Positions 36,202 through 44,322 of a stretch of DNA of 55,298 nt are shown here, in pieces. Numbering within the stretch: position 1 is the first letter of the stretch; the number at the start of each line of letters is the position of its first letter. The stretch comes from Exiguobacterium sp. FSL W8-0210 (GTDB taxonomy: Bacteria; Bacillota; Bacilli; Exiguobacteriales; Exiguobacteriaceae). Under the pieces are notes generated by a model that saw only the letters and a list, made by a program, of their open reading frames with translations, ran no database searches and had not been told where the DNA came from. The stretch is from NCBI RefSeq assembly GCF_038006045.1, contig NZ_JBBOUK010000003.1, positions 1-55,298 on the forward strand, read 5' to 3'. Position numbers and translations under genes: made by a program.

Positions 36202-37041
36202 TTAAATCGACAGTTCCCGGAGCCGCACGCGCAGTTTGTCGTGCTTTTCTTCGAGTGCTTGAACCGACTGTTCGATCTTTTCAAGTTCGAGTGTGAGCTC
36301 GTCGCGCTTCCGGACGAGGTCGAAGATCTCGTTCTCCTGTTCCACCTGCTCATCGAGCGAGAGGTAGGGGAGTTCGCCTTCGAGCTCTTCTTTGTCACGG
36401 TCGAGCCGGTTAATCTGTTGCCGCTGCGCTTCGACCGACTGCTGCGCCATGTCTAACTGTTTCTCGGTCTCCGCGAGCTCATCCTCGACGAATAGTCTCG
36501 TGAAAGTTGTCTCATCAGATGAACTGTGGTTCGCCTGTTCGATGGTCCGGCGGTCGGCATAGAGAGACGTCAAAAGACTGTTCTCCCGTTCCTCAGGTGT
36601 GAGTTCATCGATTGATTGTGACTCGTCCACCCCATAGATTCGGAGGGCGAGTTGGTCGAAGTCTCTCGGCACGTCCTTCAATTCGAGCACGTATTGGTCG
36701 TTCCGTTCGTAGAGTAAATCAACTTCCTTCTCGGAATCCGGACGTGCCTTGTAGACATAGCGGAAGACATGATTGTTTGTGTTACCCGGTGTCTTATCGA
36801 GCGAGAGCCGAATGCGCATTGTCTTCGTCTCCGTATCGTAACTGGACGCGTGGAGTGTAACGGTCTCTCCATTCGAGAGCCGGATTAGCTCGTTGATCGG
36901 CGTTTCATTGACCGGTGATTCTTCGGCGAAGAAGAACGACGAGGTACCGAAGAAGAGGAAGCCGATGACAAAGAATACGCCGAGTCCGAGGTAGAAACGG
37001 GAGACGTTCTGGGTGAGGCGTCGTCGCGTTTGTCGCCGCAT
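36202..37041 (-). CDS. membrane-anchored coiled-coil protein of the secretion cluster
   Basis: This 279-residue protein has one N-terminal membrane segment (about 16-38) after a basic start (MRRQTRRRL), then a beta-rich region (to about 145) and a long coiled coil (about 185-278, QLDMAQQSVEAQRQQINRLDRDKEELEGE...). The bulk would face outside. Not recognised as a named T4SS subunit; it may be a structural scaffold. It follows the VirB8-like gene with no gap and ends at the oriT repeats. Confidence 0.7.
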   Translation of the reverse strand: MRRQTRRRLTQNVSRFYLGLGVFFVIGFLFFGTSSFFFAEESPVNETPINELIRLSNGETVTLHASSYDTETKTMRIRLSLDKTPGNTNNHVFRYVYKARPDSEKEVDLLYERNDQYVLELKDVPRDFDQLALRIYGVDESQSIDELTPEERENSLLTSLYADRRTIEQANHSSSDETTFTRLFVEDELAETEKQLDMAQQSVEAQRQQINRLDRDKEELEGELPYLSLDEQVEQENEIFDLVRKRDELTLELEKIEQSVQALEEKHDKLRVRLRELSI

Positions 37042-37620
37042 CTAGATTCCTCCTTTTGGTGTCAGGTCTTCCATCTCGGTGACAATCAAACGTCCGTCGA
37101 TGGACTCGAACATCAGGGCCAACAGTTCTTGCGTCGTCTCTTCATAACCCGTCTCGGTGATCCACAGGTGCTGTTCGAACCGTACGAGGCAATCTTCTCC
37201 GGAGACAGAAGGGAACACCTCGATGTCGCGGACGGTCGTCTCGAACGTGCTGACGTCGCTCCCATCAGCGGCGAAGAGTGTGGCCGCGAGTTCCTCCGAC
37301 ATGACGTCCTTCGACTGTCGTTTCTGGGTCGTGTAACTGTCCTTCGTGATGGTGAAGGCGTACTCGACGAAGCGCGTCGCGCGTGTCGTCAGCTCCTCCA
37401 TTCGTTCCGTCTCCTTCGAAGCGACGACTTGTTCGGTGTCCGCTGACGTATCCTCGGAGGTTGCCGATTCAAGGGAAGTGACGCTCTCATTTTTCGTCTC
37501 ACTAGGGTCTGAAATACTCGTGACAGCCGTCGCTTGTTGATAGAAAAAGGCGTTCGCCGCGATCGAAATAAGAAGCAGTACCCCGAACAGATACGCGAGG
37601 TGACGTGCGGTGAAGTTCAT
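37042..37620 (-). CDS. VirB8/TcpC-like single-pass secretion protein (tentative)
   Basis: A 192-residue protein with one N-terminal membrane segment (about 8-26, LAYLFGVLLLISIAANAFFY), a Ser/Thr/Glu-rich linker, and a folded extracytoplasmic domain (about 75-190). The pattern of membrane anchor plus nuclear-transport-factor-like domain is that of VirB8/TcpC proteins, but sequence similarity cannot be judged by eye. ATG 37620 follows AAAGGAGGAGG; an earlier start at 37647 is less likely. Confidence 0.55.
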   Translation of the reverse strand: MNFTARHLAYLFGVLLLISIAANAFFYQQATAVTSISDPSETKNESVTSLESATSEDTSADTEQVVASKETERMEELTTRATRFVEYAFTITKDSYTTQKRQSKDVMSEELAATLFAADGSDVSTFETTVRDIEVFPSVSGEDCLVRFEQHLWITETGYEETTQELLALMFESIDGRLIVTEMEDLTPKGGI

Positions 37621-37650
37621 TCTTCCTCCTCCTTTCCATACATCCATGAC

Positions 37651-38757
37651 TCAAAATCCGAAGACCGGGGCGGGGTCGATATGACCGGACCATTCACCCG
37701 TCTTGATCTCGAAATGTAGGTGGTTCCCGCTCGAACGGCCGGTCGTGCCGCAGTACCCGAGCGCCTGCCCAGCGTCGATCTGTTGCCCGGTCTGGACGCC
37801 GAGACGACTCAGGTGCGCGTACGCCGTGATGTAGTTGTCGTGTCGGACTTGGACGAGATTGCCGTACGGTCCGCGGTTCCCGCTATAGATGACGGTGCCG
37901 CTCTTGACCGCGTGGATCGTGTCGGACGGGGTGCAACTGAAGTCGATACCGGTGTGGTTATCCCGTTGTCCGAAGACGACGCGCCACCCGAAACGCGATG
38001 TCACGTTGAGCGGGATGGCGAGCGGGGAATGTAACCCCGACAACAGTTCTTTCGTGATGACCCCGTCGGCGACGGCGACCGGCGCAAGATATTTCAACAC
38101 CGCATCGACATACTCGATGTCCCCATAACAGGCACCGTGCTGGACCGCGCTCGGACGATGACAGCGGTAGATGCCGGTGTGTTTCACGCGTTGGTACATC
38201 ATTTGGGAGAACGAGATGGCGAGCTCTTTCGAGTACCGTCCTCCGTTCTGTTGCACATAGTCAATAAAGCCGCCTCCGAAGTTGTAACTCTGTAGCGTGA
38301 GCTGCACGTCACGGTTCGCCCGTTCGAAGACGGCGGCGAAATGTTCGACGCCGTAGACGATGCTCTCCTCGGGGGAGGTGATGCATCCGATGCGTCCACA
38401 CTTCGATTCGCTCGCCTGCATCGGGTCGTTCCCGCGTCCGCCGCTCTCCTGCATCATGAGCGCGAGTACGAGGTTCGTCTGTTCGGCCAGTCCGTGCTTC
38501 GACAGTTCCGATTCGACCAAGCCCCGATATTGGAGCACCTGGTCGCTTACCTGTAGACCTCCTGCGGTATTGAACGTGACGTCGGTCGGTTGTTCGTTCT
38601 GGACACCTGTGAGCGTGTCGAGGATTCCGACAACGAGGATGACCAGGAACAACACGAGTGCCGCGATGCCGAGCAGGATGAGCCGCCACTTGAGCGTCGC
38701 GAGCTGCCATTTCGCCGTGACGGCGAAGCGGGCCGTCCGTTTCGCGGCCGCCCACAT
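37651..38757 (-). CDS. bifunctional cell-wall hydrolase: lysozyme-like plus M23 endopeptidase
   Basis: This 368-residue membrane-anchored protein (membrane segment about 27-49) opens the wall for the transfer channel. The lytic transglycosylase/CwlT-like domain has catalytic Glu104 in LMMQESGGRGNDPMQ and the QSYNFGGG block. The M23 metallopeptidase domain carries zinc ligands His268 and Asp272 (HTGIDF) and His346/His348 (NHLHFE). The order lysozyme then M23 is common in Gram-positive conjugation (Orf14/TcpG-type enzymes have lysozyme plus NlpC). The stop of the VirB4-like gene overlaps the start by one base. Confidence 0.9.
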   Translation of the reverse strand: MWAAAKRTARFAVTAKWQLATLKWRLILLGIAALVLFLVILVVGILDTLTGVQNEQPTDVTFNTAGGLQVSDQVLQYRGLVESELSKHGLAEQTNLVLALMMQESGGRGNDPMQASESKCGRIGCITSPEESIVYGVEHFAAVFERANRDVQLTLQSYNFGGGFIDYVQQNGGRYSKELAISFSQMMYQRVKHTGIYRCHRPSAVQHGACYGDIEYVDAVLKYLAPVAVADGVITKELLSGLHSPLAIPLNVTSRFGWRVVFGQRDNHTGIDFSCTPSDTIHAVKSGTVIYSGNRGPYGNLVQVRHDNYITAYAHLSRLGVQTGQQIDAGQALGYCGTTGRSSGNHLHFEIKTGEWSGHIDPAPVFGF

Positions 38758-40718
38758 CAGGCACCCCCACCGAACAAGACGAGTTCTTCGGGTGCGACAT
38801 CGACGTCAAAGATGAGGTTCTGCACGCCGGAAATGCTGAGGACGACACGCCCCGTCTCGAGCGAGGGAATGATCCGCATCTCGGAATTCGAGAGTTGGCC
38901 ATCAAACACCGTCTGGATGATTGGGATGCTCTCCGCGTCCTGTTCGCCGATGATCTTGTATTGCGTAAGCTGGAAGAGCGACTTGACGTTCTCCGCGTTC
39001 TCGGACTTCGATCCGGCCGGCACGAAGTCAGTGATCAGATGCGACACGAAGAAGATGCCGCCGAAGTACTTGCGCGCCTCGCGCATACAGCGTTGCAGAT
39101 ACAGGATGGCCGGTTGCGCGATGTCGCGCGTGTTGATCAAGTGGTGCGCCTCGTCGATGACGATGAGGTACTTGCATGCCTCCTCGGTCCGGAGCACACC
39201 CTGGTTATAGGCTTTCAGTTGACTCGAGCCGTTAGAAATCATCCCGTCCCACAGCATGTTCATGAGTGAGAAGACCTGCGCCTGGAACACCTCGTCCCGC
39301 AGGCTCGTCAGGTTCCGGAGCGGGAACGACACGATGAGCTCCTCGTCGAACCGGTCGATCGAGGAATGGCCGTCGAAGATGTTGCCGTAGTTATGGACGA
39401 GGTTCGTGACCGCGAGCTCGATGTTCTCGAGACGTCGGACGCGGTTCGGACTGATCGCCTCCTTGATCGAGGTGCGTGTGTCGTCTGTGTAGAGCTCACG
39501 ACGCACGAGTTTCAAGAAGTCAGAGAACGTCGGGTACCGGTTCGCCGGGTGCGTCGTGATGGGCAGTTCGCCCTGTTCGTCCCAGAGCCCGTGGCGGACA
39601 TATAAATCGCGAAGCAAAATCTCGAACTCGTTCGTCTCTTCCTGCGTCGCCGCCGGGTTGATGTAGTGATAGAACACGGCCATCTTTGAGAGGTGCTGCA
39701 TGAACGAGAGCGCCTCGTTGGCACTGCCGTCGTTGTTCGTCACCGTCTTATAGACATGGAGCGGGTTGATGAGACCGGCCGAACCGTCGAGCGCGATCTC
39801 TTTTCCGCCGAGCTGGCGCACGAGGTCGGAGAACTCGCCCGTGACGTCGAGGATGCGGATTTTGTTCCCTTTGATTGCCTGGTCGAGCACCGTTTTCTTG
39901 AGGAGCGTCGACTTCCCGGATCCCATCTTGCCGATCATGAGCGCGTTATAGAACTTGCGCTGTTTGTCCTTGTGGAACAGGTCAAAGATGACGCTGCCAT
40001 TCGTGTCAGTCGTCCCGTAATATGTGCCGGTCGCGTCCTGGAGCGACGTGAAGTGGAACGGGTAACCGCCGGCGATGGAGAGGGACGGGATCTCTTTCCC
40101 ACGGCGCCGGTTCGGTAGTCTCTGTTGCTGGTCATAGCTTGTGAACAGGCTCTGCCACTCCCATTCCTGTTCGTTCAGGAAGATCGTCGAGCGGAAGTTC
40201 CGCGCCTCGAGTTCTTCCATCACTTCCTGCACCTTCACCTCGAGCGCGTCGAGCGTCTTCGCCTTCACATAGAGGCGCAGATGCAGATATTTCATCGTCT
40301 CGCCCTGGGTGATCTGTTCGTAGAGCTCGTTCAGTTCCTTGTACGTCTCCCGGGCGTCGATGCGGTCGATGTTGTCCTTTGCGTTCTCAAAGCGTGTGTT
40401 CTGTTCGGCCATCGACTTGTTGATGGTCTGGATGATCTCACGCTTGTCGGCCGTCCCGATGTCGAGCGTCGTCAAAACGCCCGGCATGTTTAAGATCGGT
40501 TCGAGCCAGTAGTCATAGACAAGTGACTGATATTTATAGACGTGGAGGCACGACAGATAACCGTCACCGAGCCGGACGAAGTTGGCGTCGAACTTGATGC
40601 CGCCCTGCGGCTGGATCTTGGCGATGACGTCGGGGTTATAGCCTTTCTCGATCTTGACGGTCTCCGGGTCCTGTTGTCTGGCCATTTTCTCACGTAGGCG
40701 CTGCCACATGCGCGTCAC
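38757..40718 (-). CDS. VirB4/TrsE-like conjugation ATPase
   Basis: This 653-residue ATPase powers the mating channel. Walker A is IGKMGSGKST (262-271), followed by the Walker B block LIVIDEAHHLI and the arginine-finger-like region QFTQYKIIG. Family block RILDVTGEFSDLVRQLGG is present. The N-terminal 200 residues match the C-terminal half of the VirB4 N domain; the missing first part may be supplied by the TrsD-like protein upstream, 9 bp away. No membrane segment is seen. Confidence 0.9.
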   Translation of the reverse strand: MTRMWQRLREKMARQQDPETVKIEKGYNPDVIAKIQPQGGIKFDANFVRLGDGYLSCLHVYKYQSLVYDYWLEPILNMPGVLTTLDIGTADKREIIQTINKSMAEQNTRFENAKDNIDRIDARETYKELNELYEQITQGETMKYLHLRLYVKAKTLDALEVKVQEVMEELEARNFRSTIFLNEQEWEWQSLFTSYDQQQRLPNRRRGKEIPSLSIAGGYPFHFTSLQDATGTYYGTTDTNGSVIFDLFHKDKQRKFYNALMIGKMGSGKSTLLKKTVLDQAIKGNKIRILDVTGEFSDLVRQLGGKEIALDGSAGLINPLHVYKTVTNNDGSANEALSFMQHLSKMAVFYHYINPAATQEETNEFEILLRDLYVRHGLWDEQGELPITTHPANRYPTFSDFLKLVRRELYTDDTRTSIKEAISPNRVRRLENIELAVTNLVHNYGNIFDGHSSIDRFDEELIVSFPLRNLTSLRDEVFQAQVFSLMNMLWDGMISNGSSQLKAYNQGVLRTEEACKYLIVIDEAHHLINTRDIAQPAILYLQRCMREARKYFGGIFFVSHLITDFVPAGSKSENAENVKSLFQLTQYKIIGEQDAESIPIIQTVFDGQLSNSEMRIIPSLETGRVVLSISGVQNLIFDVDVAPEELVLFGGGA

Positions 40719-40726
40719 TCCTTTCT

Positions 40727-41347
40727 TCAGGTGTCGAGTTGCGGTTTCGTGTTCGGATTGTTCAGTTGGTAGAGCACATGGACCTTCTGGTCGAGCGTCA
40801 GCTCGCGCATCGGGTTCGAGCGACGGAGCAGTTTATAGAGGTGCGTCTTCCGCTCGCGTAGCGTCCGCTCGTCGTCGGCATAAAAAAAGAGGAGATAATC
40901 GCGATTCGTGCGATGCTCCTCGAGGTATTCGAGCTCCTGCTTCTTCTTTAATAAGAAGGGCAGGTAGGCCGGTGTCTGATTTTGTCGAATCTGTCGTTCG
41001 ATGCTGATCTTCTGCCGCTCGAGACTGAGTGGCGTGTTCAGCGGCACGACCTTGAGCGGGTGCGTGTACGCCTGCAGGAGATAGGCGAGCGAGAACACGT
41101 CATGGTCTTTTTCCTCCTCATTCAAGGAGTAGATGTCCTTCGAGGTGAGCTGGACCATGTCGAGATAGGTCCCGTCGCGCATCTCGAACGCCTCGGTCCC
41201 GGTGATGTCGACGACCGGCATCAGTTCGGCGACCGTCGGTTTGATGACGACCTTGTCTTTGACCTTCCGTTTTTCGACCACGTCCTGTTCGTCGAGCCAG
41301 GTGCCCGTGCGTCTCGGTTCTTGTAGCGACTCCTCGATAAAAGCCAT
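40727..41347 (-). CDS. TrsD-like conjugation protein (VirB4 N-terminal-like)
   Basis: This 206-residue soluble protein resembles the small proteins that precede the VirB4-type ATPase in pSK41/pGO1-like transfer regions (TrsD/TraD type). It has an N-terminal VVDITGTEAFEMRDGTYLDMVQLTSKDIYSL block like the start of VirB4 proteins and a helical rest. ATG 41347 follows AAAGGA; the reading from 41425 adds 26 residues without a binding site. It almost abuts the DUF5592-like gene (stop at 41349). Confidence 0.7.
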   Translation of the reverse strand: MAFIEESLQEPRRTGTWLDEQDVVEKRKVKDKVVIKPTVAELMPVVDITGTEAFEMRDGTYLDMVQLTSKDIYSLNEEEKDHDVFSLAYLLQAYTHPLKVVPLNTPLSLERQKISIERQIRQNQTPAYLPFLLKKKQELEYLEEHRTNRDYLLFFYADDERTLRERKTHLYKLLRRSNPMRELTLDQKVHVLYQLNNPNTKPQLDT

Positions 41348-41348
41348 C

Positions 41349-41648
41349 TCAATCACGTCCTTTCGTGTGCGCGTCGAGTGCGAGATAGGTGTCTTTCCGT
41401 TTGATGAGCGCGTAATAGAGCGCATGGACCATCCGCTTCTGCGGGTTCGTCGCCGGCCGGAGCACCATGAACAGCCCGAAGACGACGAGAAATACCGTGA
41501 ACGGAATGTGCAGCACCGACGGGATGAACGGGAGCGTCACGAGGCGGAGCACGATGAGCCCGACGAGGAATAGGAAATCATGCAGATAGAGCATCTTGTT
41601 GATCTTGAGCTCGGTCGTGACCTCGTTCGGGATCCGGTATTTGCGCAT
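41349..41648 (-). CDS. TrsC/PrgI-like small membrane protein (DUF5592 type)
   Basis: A 99-residue protein with two adjacent membrane segments (about 22-42 and 45-65), starting MRKYRIPNEVTTELKINKMLYLHDFLFL and ending with a soluble basic tail RMVHALYYALIKRK. It has the layout of the small VirB3-like proteins before VirB4 in Gram-positive systems. It precedes the TrsD-like gene by one base, so coupled translation is expected. Confidence 0.75.
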   Translation of the reverse strand: MRKYRIPNEVTTELKINKMLYLHDFLFLVGLIVLRLVTLPFIPSVLHIPFTVFLVVFGLFMVLRPATNPQKRMVHALYYALIKRKDTYLALDAHTKGRD

Positions 41649-41654
41649 GGGTCA

Positions 41655-43619
41655 TCACTCCTTCTTCTTGGTGTAGTCAGGTTTAGGCGGCGAGGTCGGA
41701 TAGATCCGTCGCGACTCTTCCTGGTGCTGGCTATGACGGTGAGTCTGACTCTCACGCACCTGTTCGATGACCTCGGTCTCTATGTCGAGCGCGGTATCCT
41801 GATGGATGGTCCGGCGGGCGCGTCCTTGGCGTTTCTCCGTTGATACATCACTCGAATCCATCGTAGATGAAGAAGACGAGGATGAGCCGCTTGAAGGTGG
41901 TACCTCATGAGGTGTCGGTGTCGTCACGTCATTTCTGTCTACTGATTCATCGTGACGATGGCCTGGTCCGGATGCGTTATCGATAGAACGAGTGACCGGT
42001 TCGATAGGCGACGAACTAGGGCTTGGAGAATGACCAGAACTTGAATGATCGTGAATCGACTCCGGTCTTGGTGTCTCCGATGACGTTGTTTTATGGTCGA
42101 GTCCACGTTCGACATTCGAATTAGGATTCGTCGCATGGATCGATTCGGGAGACGGGCGGCCCGACGCTTCGTTCACGTGTGGAGACCCATGCACTTCAAG
42201 CTCAGATTCTTGACCGTTGTTTGGTTGCGCATCGTTCTTCGGATTTGTCGGTTTCTCTTGGTCAGTCTGATTACGACTTGCAGTTTGGTTCTCCTGAGCG
42301 ACACCATCTGGATCGGTTTGTCTCTCGGTGTCCATCCGCTGTGAAGCTTGGTCCGCTGCACTAAGTGTTGAACCGTTATGCGGCATGGCATTTGAATCCA
42401 CCCGTGTCGTCGCGGCCTCATGGAGTGAGGGCATCTTTGGTGCGCCCTGTGCGGCACGCGCGACCTTTGAGACCGCGTGGGCACCGACCGAGGTCACACC
42501 TTTCCCGGCGGCATAGGCGCCGAGGGCGACACCCCATCCCCGTTTGAGTCCGGCATCGATCCCGAACAGCCGCTCGACCATGTTTGGCCCGTCAATCAAT
42601 GCGACCGAGAAGGCGATGAGGGCGATCAGATAGGCGAAACCGTCCAACGTCTCCGCCAGATAGGCGGTCCCGATCGTGTACAGTTTAATCGAAACGAAGA
42701 TCAGGATAATCACGAGGAACGTGTTCAAAATGCTTTGGATGACCTTCTTCGTCTTTTGACCACTGTGAAGATCGGCCGGTGCGACGAGAATCGCCAGGAC
42801 ATAGTTGAAGGCAAGCTCGAACGACAGACGCGCCAGTTTGTAGGCGATCGAGAACAACGTGAAGCCCATGATCCCGAGTGTCACGAAGATGGTCAACCAG
42901 TTCGGCTGATAGCGGTAGTAATACTGGTTGTTCCACTCGACACCACTTTGGTCGAGTTTTGAGCTTCCCATCGTTTCACCATTCCAGGTTAGTTTGGACT
43001 GAGAGATTTGTTCGCCAGTACTTCCCAAGCGAAACTCATTACTATCGAATACCTCGTTGATATCAATATTTCGTAAATGACTTTGAGGCAGAGAGTTCAA
43101 AGCCGCACTTTCCAAACCAGAAAAATCGTTTCGGTCATATTCAATCAAATCATGAATGTTTTCTCGTAAAATCTGATTTGATATCGATTCACTGGAAGAG
43201 TTTTCGTCAGAGTTTTGAGCTGTGAAATCAATCGCGGTATCACTGAACTCACTTACTTGCGTCATCGTTGGAGATAATAGTCCGAGAATGAGCAACGTGA
43301 TAAACAGATTGATTAAAAATCCTTCTCGATCAAATTTCTTTTGAAAAATGATGAGATAACCCGTGAATAGGAAGCTAGCAGCTAAAAGAACGTACAAAAA
43401 AGGTTGAATCGTAGAAACGAATTCAACCACTTGAGAGTTATTAAAAAATGTTTTCGTTAGTAGTATGCTGTCAGTCACTTTTTCAAGTCCATCAATCAAT
43501 ACTGCTAAGCCACGTATTAAAATCCAACCCATTGAGCGGAGGGCATCCAGTACCAGTGTACTGAGACTAAGGATATCAGTGAACTCTTGTAGCTTATTTA
43601 CAACTTCGTTTTCACCCAT
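41655..43619 (-). CDS. VirB6/TrbL-like polytopic channel protein with long hydrophilic tail
   Basis: This 654-residue protein has about seven membrane segments between residues 25 and 375 (for example 75-95, 105-125, 240-265, 272-295, 315-335, 345-360), the pattern of VirB6-type channel subunits. Residues about 395-654 form an unstructured, Ser/Pro/His/Asn-rich cytoplasmic or secreted tail with many charged residues. The start follows TGGAGGGATTC. A two-part protein of this shape is typical of Gram-positive T4SS, but the tail is unusually long. Confidence 0.8.
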   Translation of the reverse strand: MGENEVVNKLQEFTDILSLSTLVLDALRSMGWILIRGLAVLIDGLEKVTDSILLTKTFFNNSQVVEFVSTIQPFLYVLLAASFLFTGYLIIFQKKFDREGFLINLFITLLILGLLSPTMTQVSEFSDTAIDFTAQNSDENSSSESISNQILRENIHDLIEYDRNDFSGLESAALNSLPQSHLRNIDINEVFDSNEFRLGSTGEQISQSKLTWNGETMGSSKLDQSGVEWNNQYYYRYQPNWLTIFVTLGIMGFTLFSIAYKLARLSFELAFNYVLAILVAPADLHSGQKTKKVIQSILNTFLVIILIFVSIKLYTIGTAYLAETLDGFAYLIALIAFSVALIDGPNMVERLFGIDAGLKRGWGVALGAYAAGKGVTSVGAHAVSKVARAAQGAPKMPSLHEAATTRVDSNAMPHNGSTLSAADQASQRMDTERQTDPDGVAQENQTASRNQTDQEKPTNPKNDAQPNNGQESELEVHGSPHVNEASGRPSPESIHATNPNSNVERGLDHKTTSSETPRPESIHDHSSSGHSPSPSSSPIEPVTRSIDNASGPGHRHDESVDRNDVTTPTPHEVPPSSGSSSSSSSTMDSSDVSTEKRQGRARRTIHQDTALDIETEVIEQVRESQTHRHSQHQEESRRIYPTSPPKPDYTKKKE

Positions 43620-43639
43620 AGAATCCCTCCATTCAGAGG

Positions 43640-44047
43640 CTATTTAATGAAGTTAGTGACTTGATCCTTTAATTCATCTTCTGTAAGGGCAGATACATTT
43701 AATTCACGGCTGATTTCACCATCAGTTATCTCGTACAATCTGCCACCTTTAAGTTCAGGATGTTCTTGGGTAGAACGTTCTTCAAGATCTTCCCCATTAG
43801 GCTGAAACGGATTGAATAAGAGAACGTCTTTCTTTTTTTCCGTGGCGACTTCTCGCACAGTATCAACGTAAGCCCCTTCATTACCTTGACTATCGCTGTC
43901 TACAAGAACGTAAGCACTTTCTTGGCCAGTTTTAATATCTGCAATTTCTTCAACAGAAGTCGTAGAAAGATAATTCGAACTCTCGGCACCGCACGATGCT
44001 AAAAGTAACGAACTCCCGAGTAGGGCACCAATCAAGATTTTCCTCAT
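43640..44047 (-). CDS. lipoprotein of the secretion cluster
   Basis: A 135-residue lipoprotein with a clear signal and lipobox, LLLASCG, cleaved before Cys19. The mature part has a thioredoxin-like secondary pattern (AYVLVDSDSQGNEGAYVDTVREVATEKKKDVLLFNPFQ) but no CxxC motif. Located between the 80-residue protein and the VirB6-like gene, so it may help assemble the channel outside the membrane. Confidence 0.8.
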   Translation of the reverse strand: MRKILIGALLGSSLLLASCGAESSNYLSTTSVEEIADIKTGQESAYVLVDSDSQGNEGAYVDTVREVATEKKKDVLLFNPFQPNGEDLEERSTQEHPELKGGRLYEITDGEISRELNVSALTEDELKDQVTNFIK

Positions 44048-44063
44048 AACGTTTACCCCTCCG

Positions 44064-44306
44064 TCAGACGATTTTCCCCTTTAGTAGATCCGCGATTTTC
44101 AGGTTGACGCGGAAGTCGAACTTATCTATTAGTGTAACAGTTTTTAGGGTGTCTGAGGTGTCGTCTTGATAGACGGTCAGAAAGCCATCAGTCGTCTGGA
44201 TATTGAGCACGTCGCCCCGTTCGAGGCGGACGCGCTGCGTCTCGATGATCCTCGCGACGACACGCAATTCGTTCTGGATTCGCTTCTCTCTCGCACTCAC
44301 GGCCAT
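44064..44306 (-). CDS. small hypothetical transfer-region protein
   Basis: An 80-residue protein starting MAVSAREKRIQNELRVVARIIETQRVRL with a basic helix, then a beta-rich part VLNIQTTDGFLTVYQDDTSDTLKTVTLIDKFDFRVNLKI. No signal peptide or membrane segment. Family not recognised. It starts after GGAGG, 16 bp past the VirD4-like stop. Confidence 0.65.
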   Translation of the reverse strand: MAVSAREKRIQNELRVVARIIETQRVRLERGDVLNIQTTDGFLTVYQDDTSDTLKTVTLIDKFDFRVNLKIADLLKGKIV

Positions 44307-44322
44307 GGGTTCGGCCTCCTCT

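Noticed and set aside
37889-40135. Many plus-strand frames within the tra region
   Set aside because: They lie opposite well-supported minus-strand genes with motifs and ribosome binding sites; typical antisense frames in GC-rich codons.
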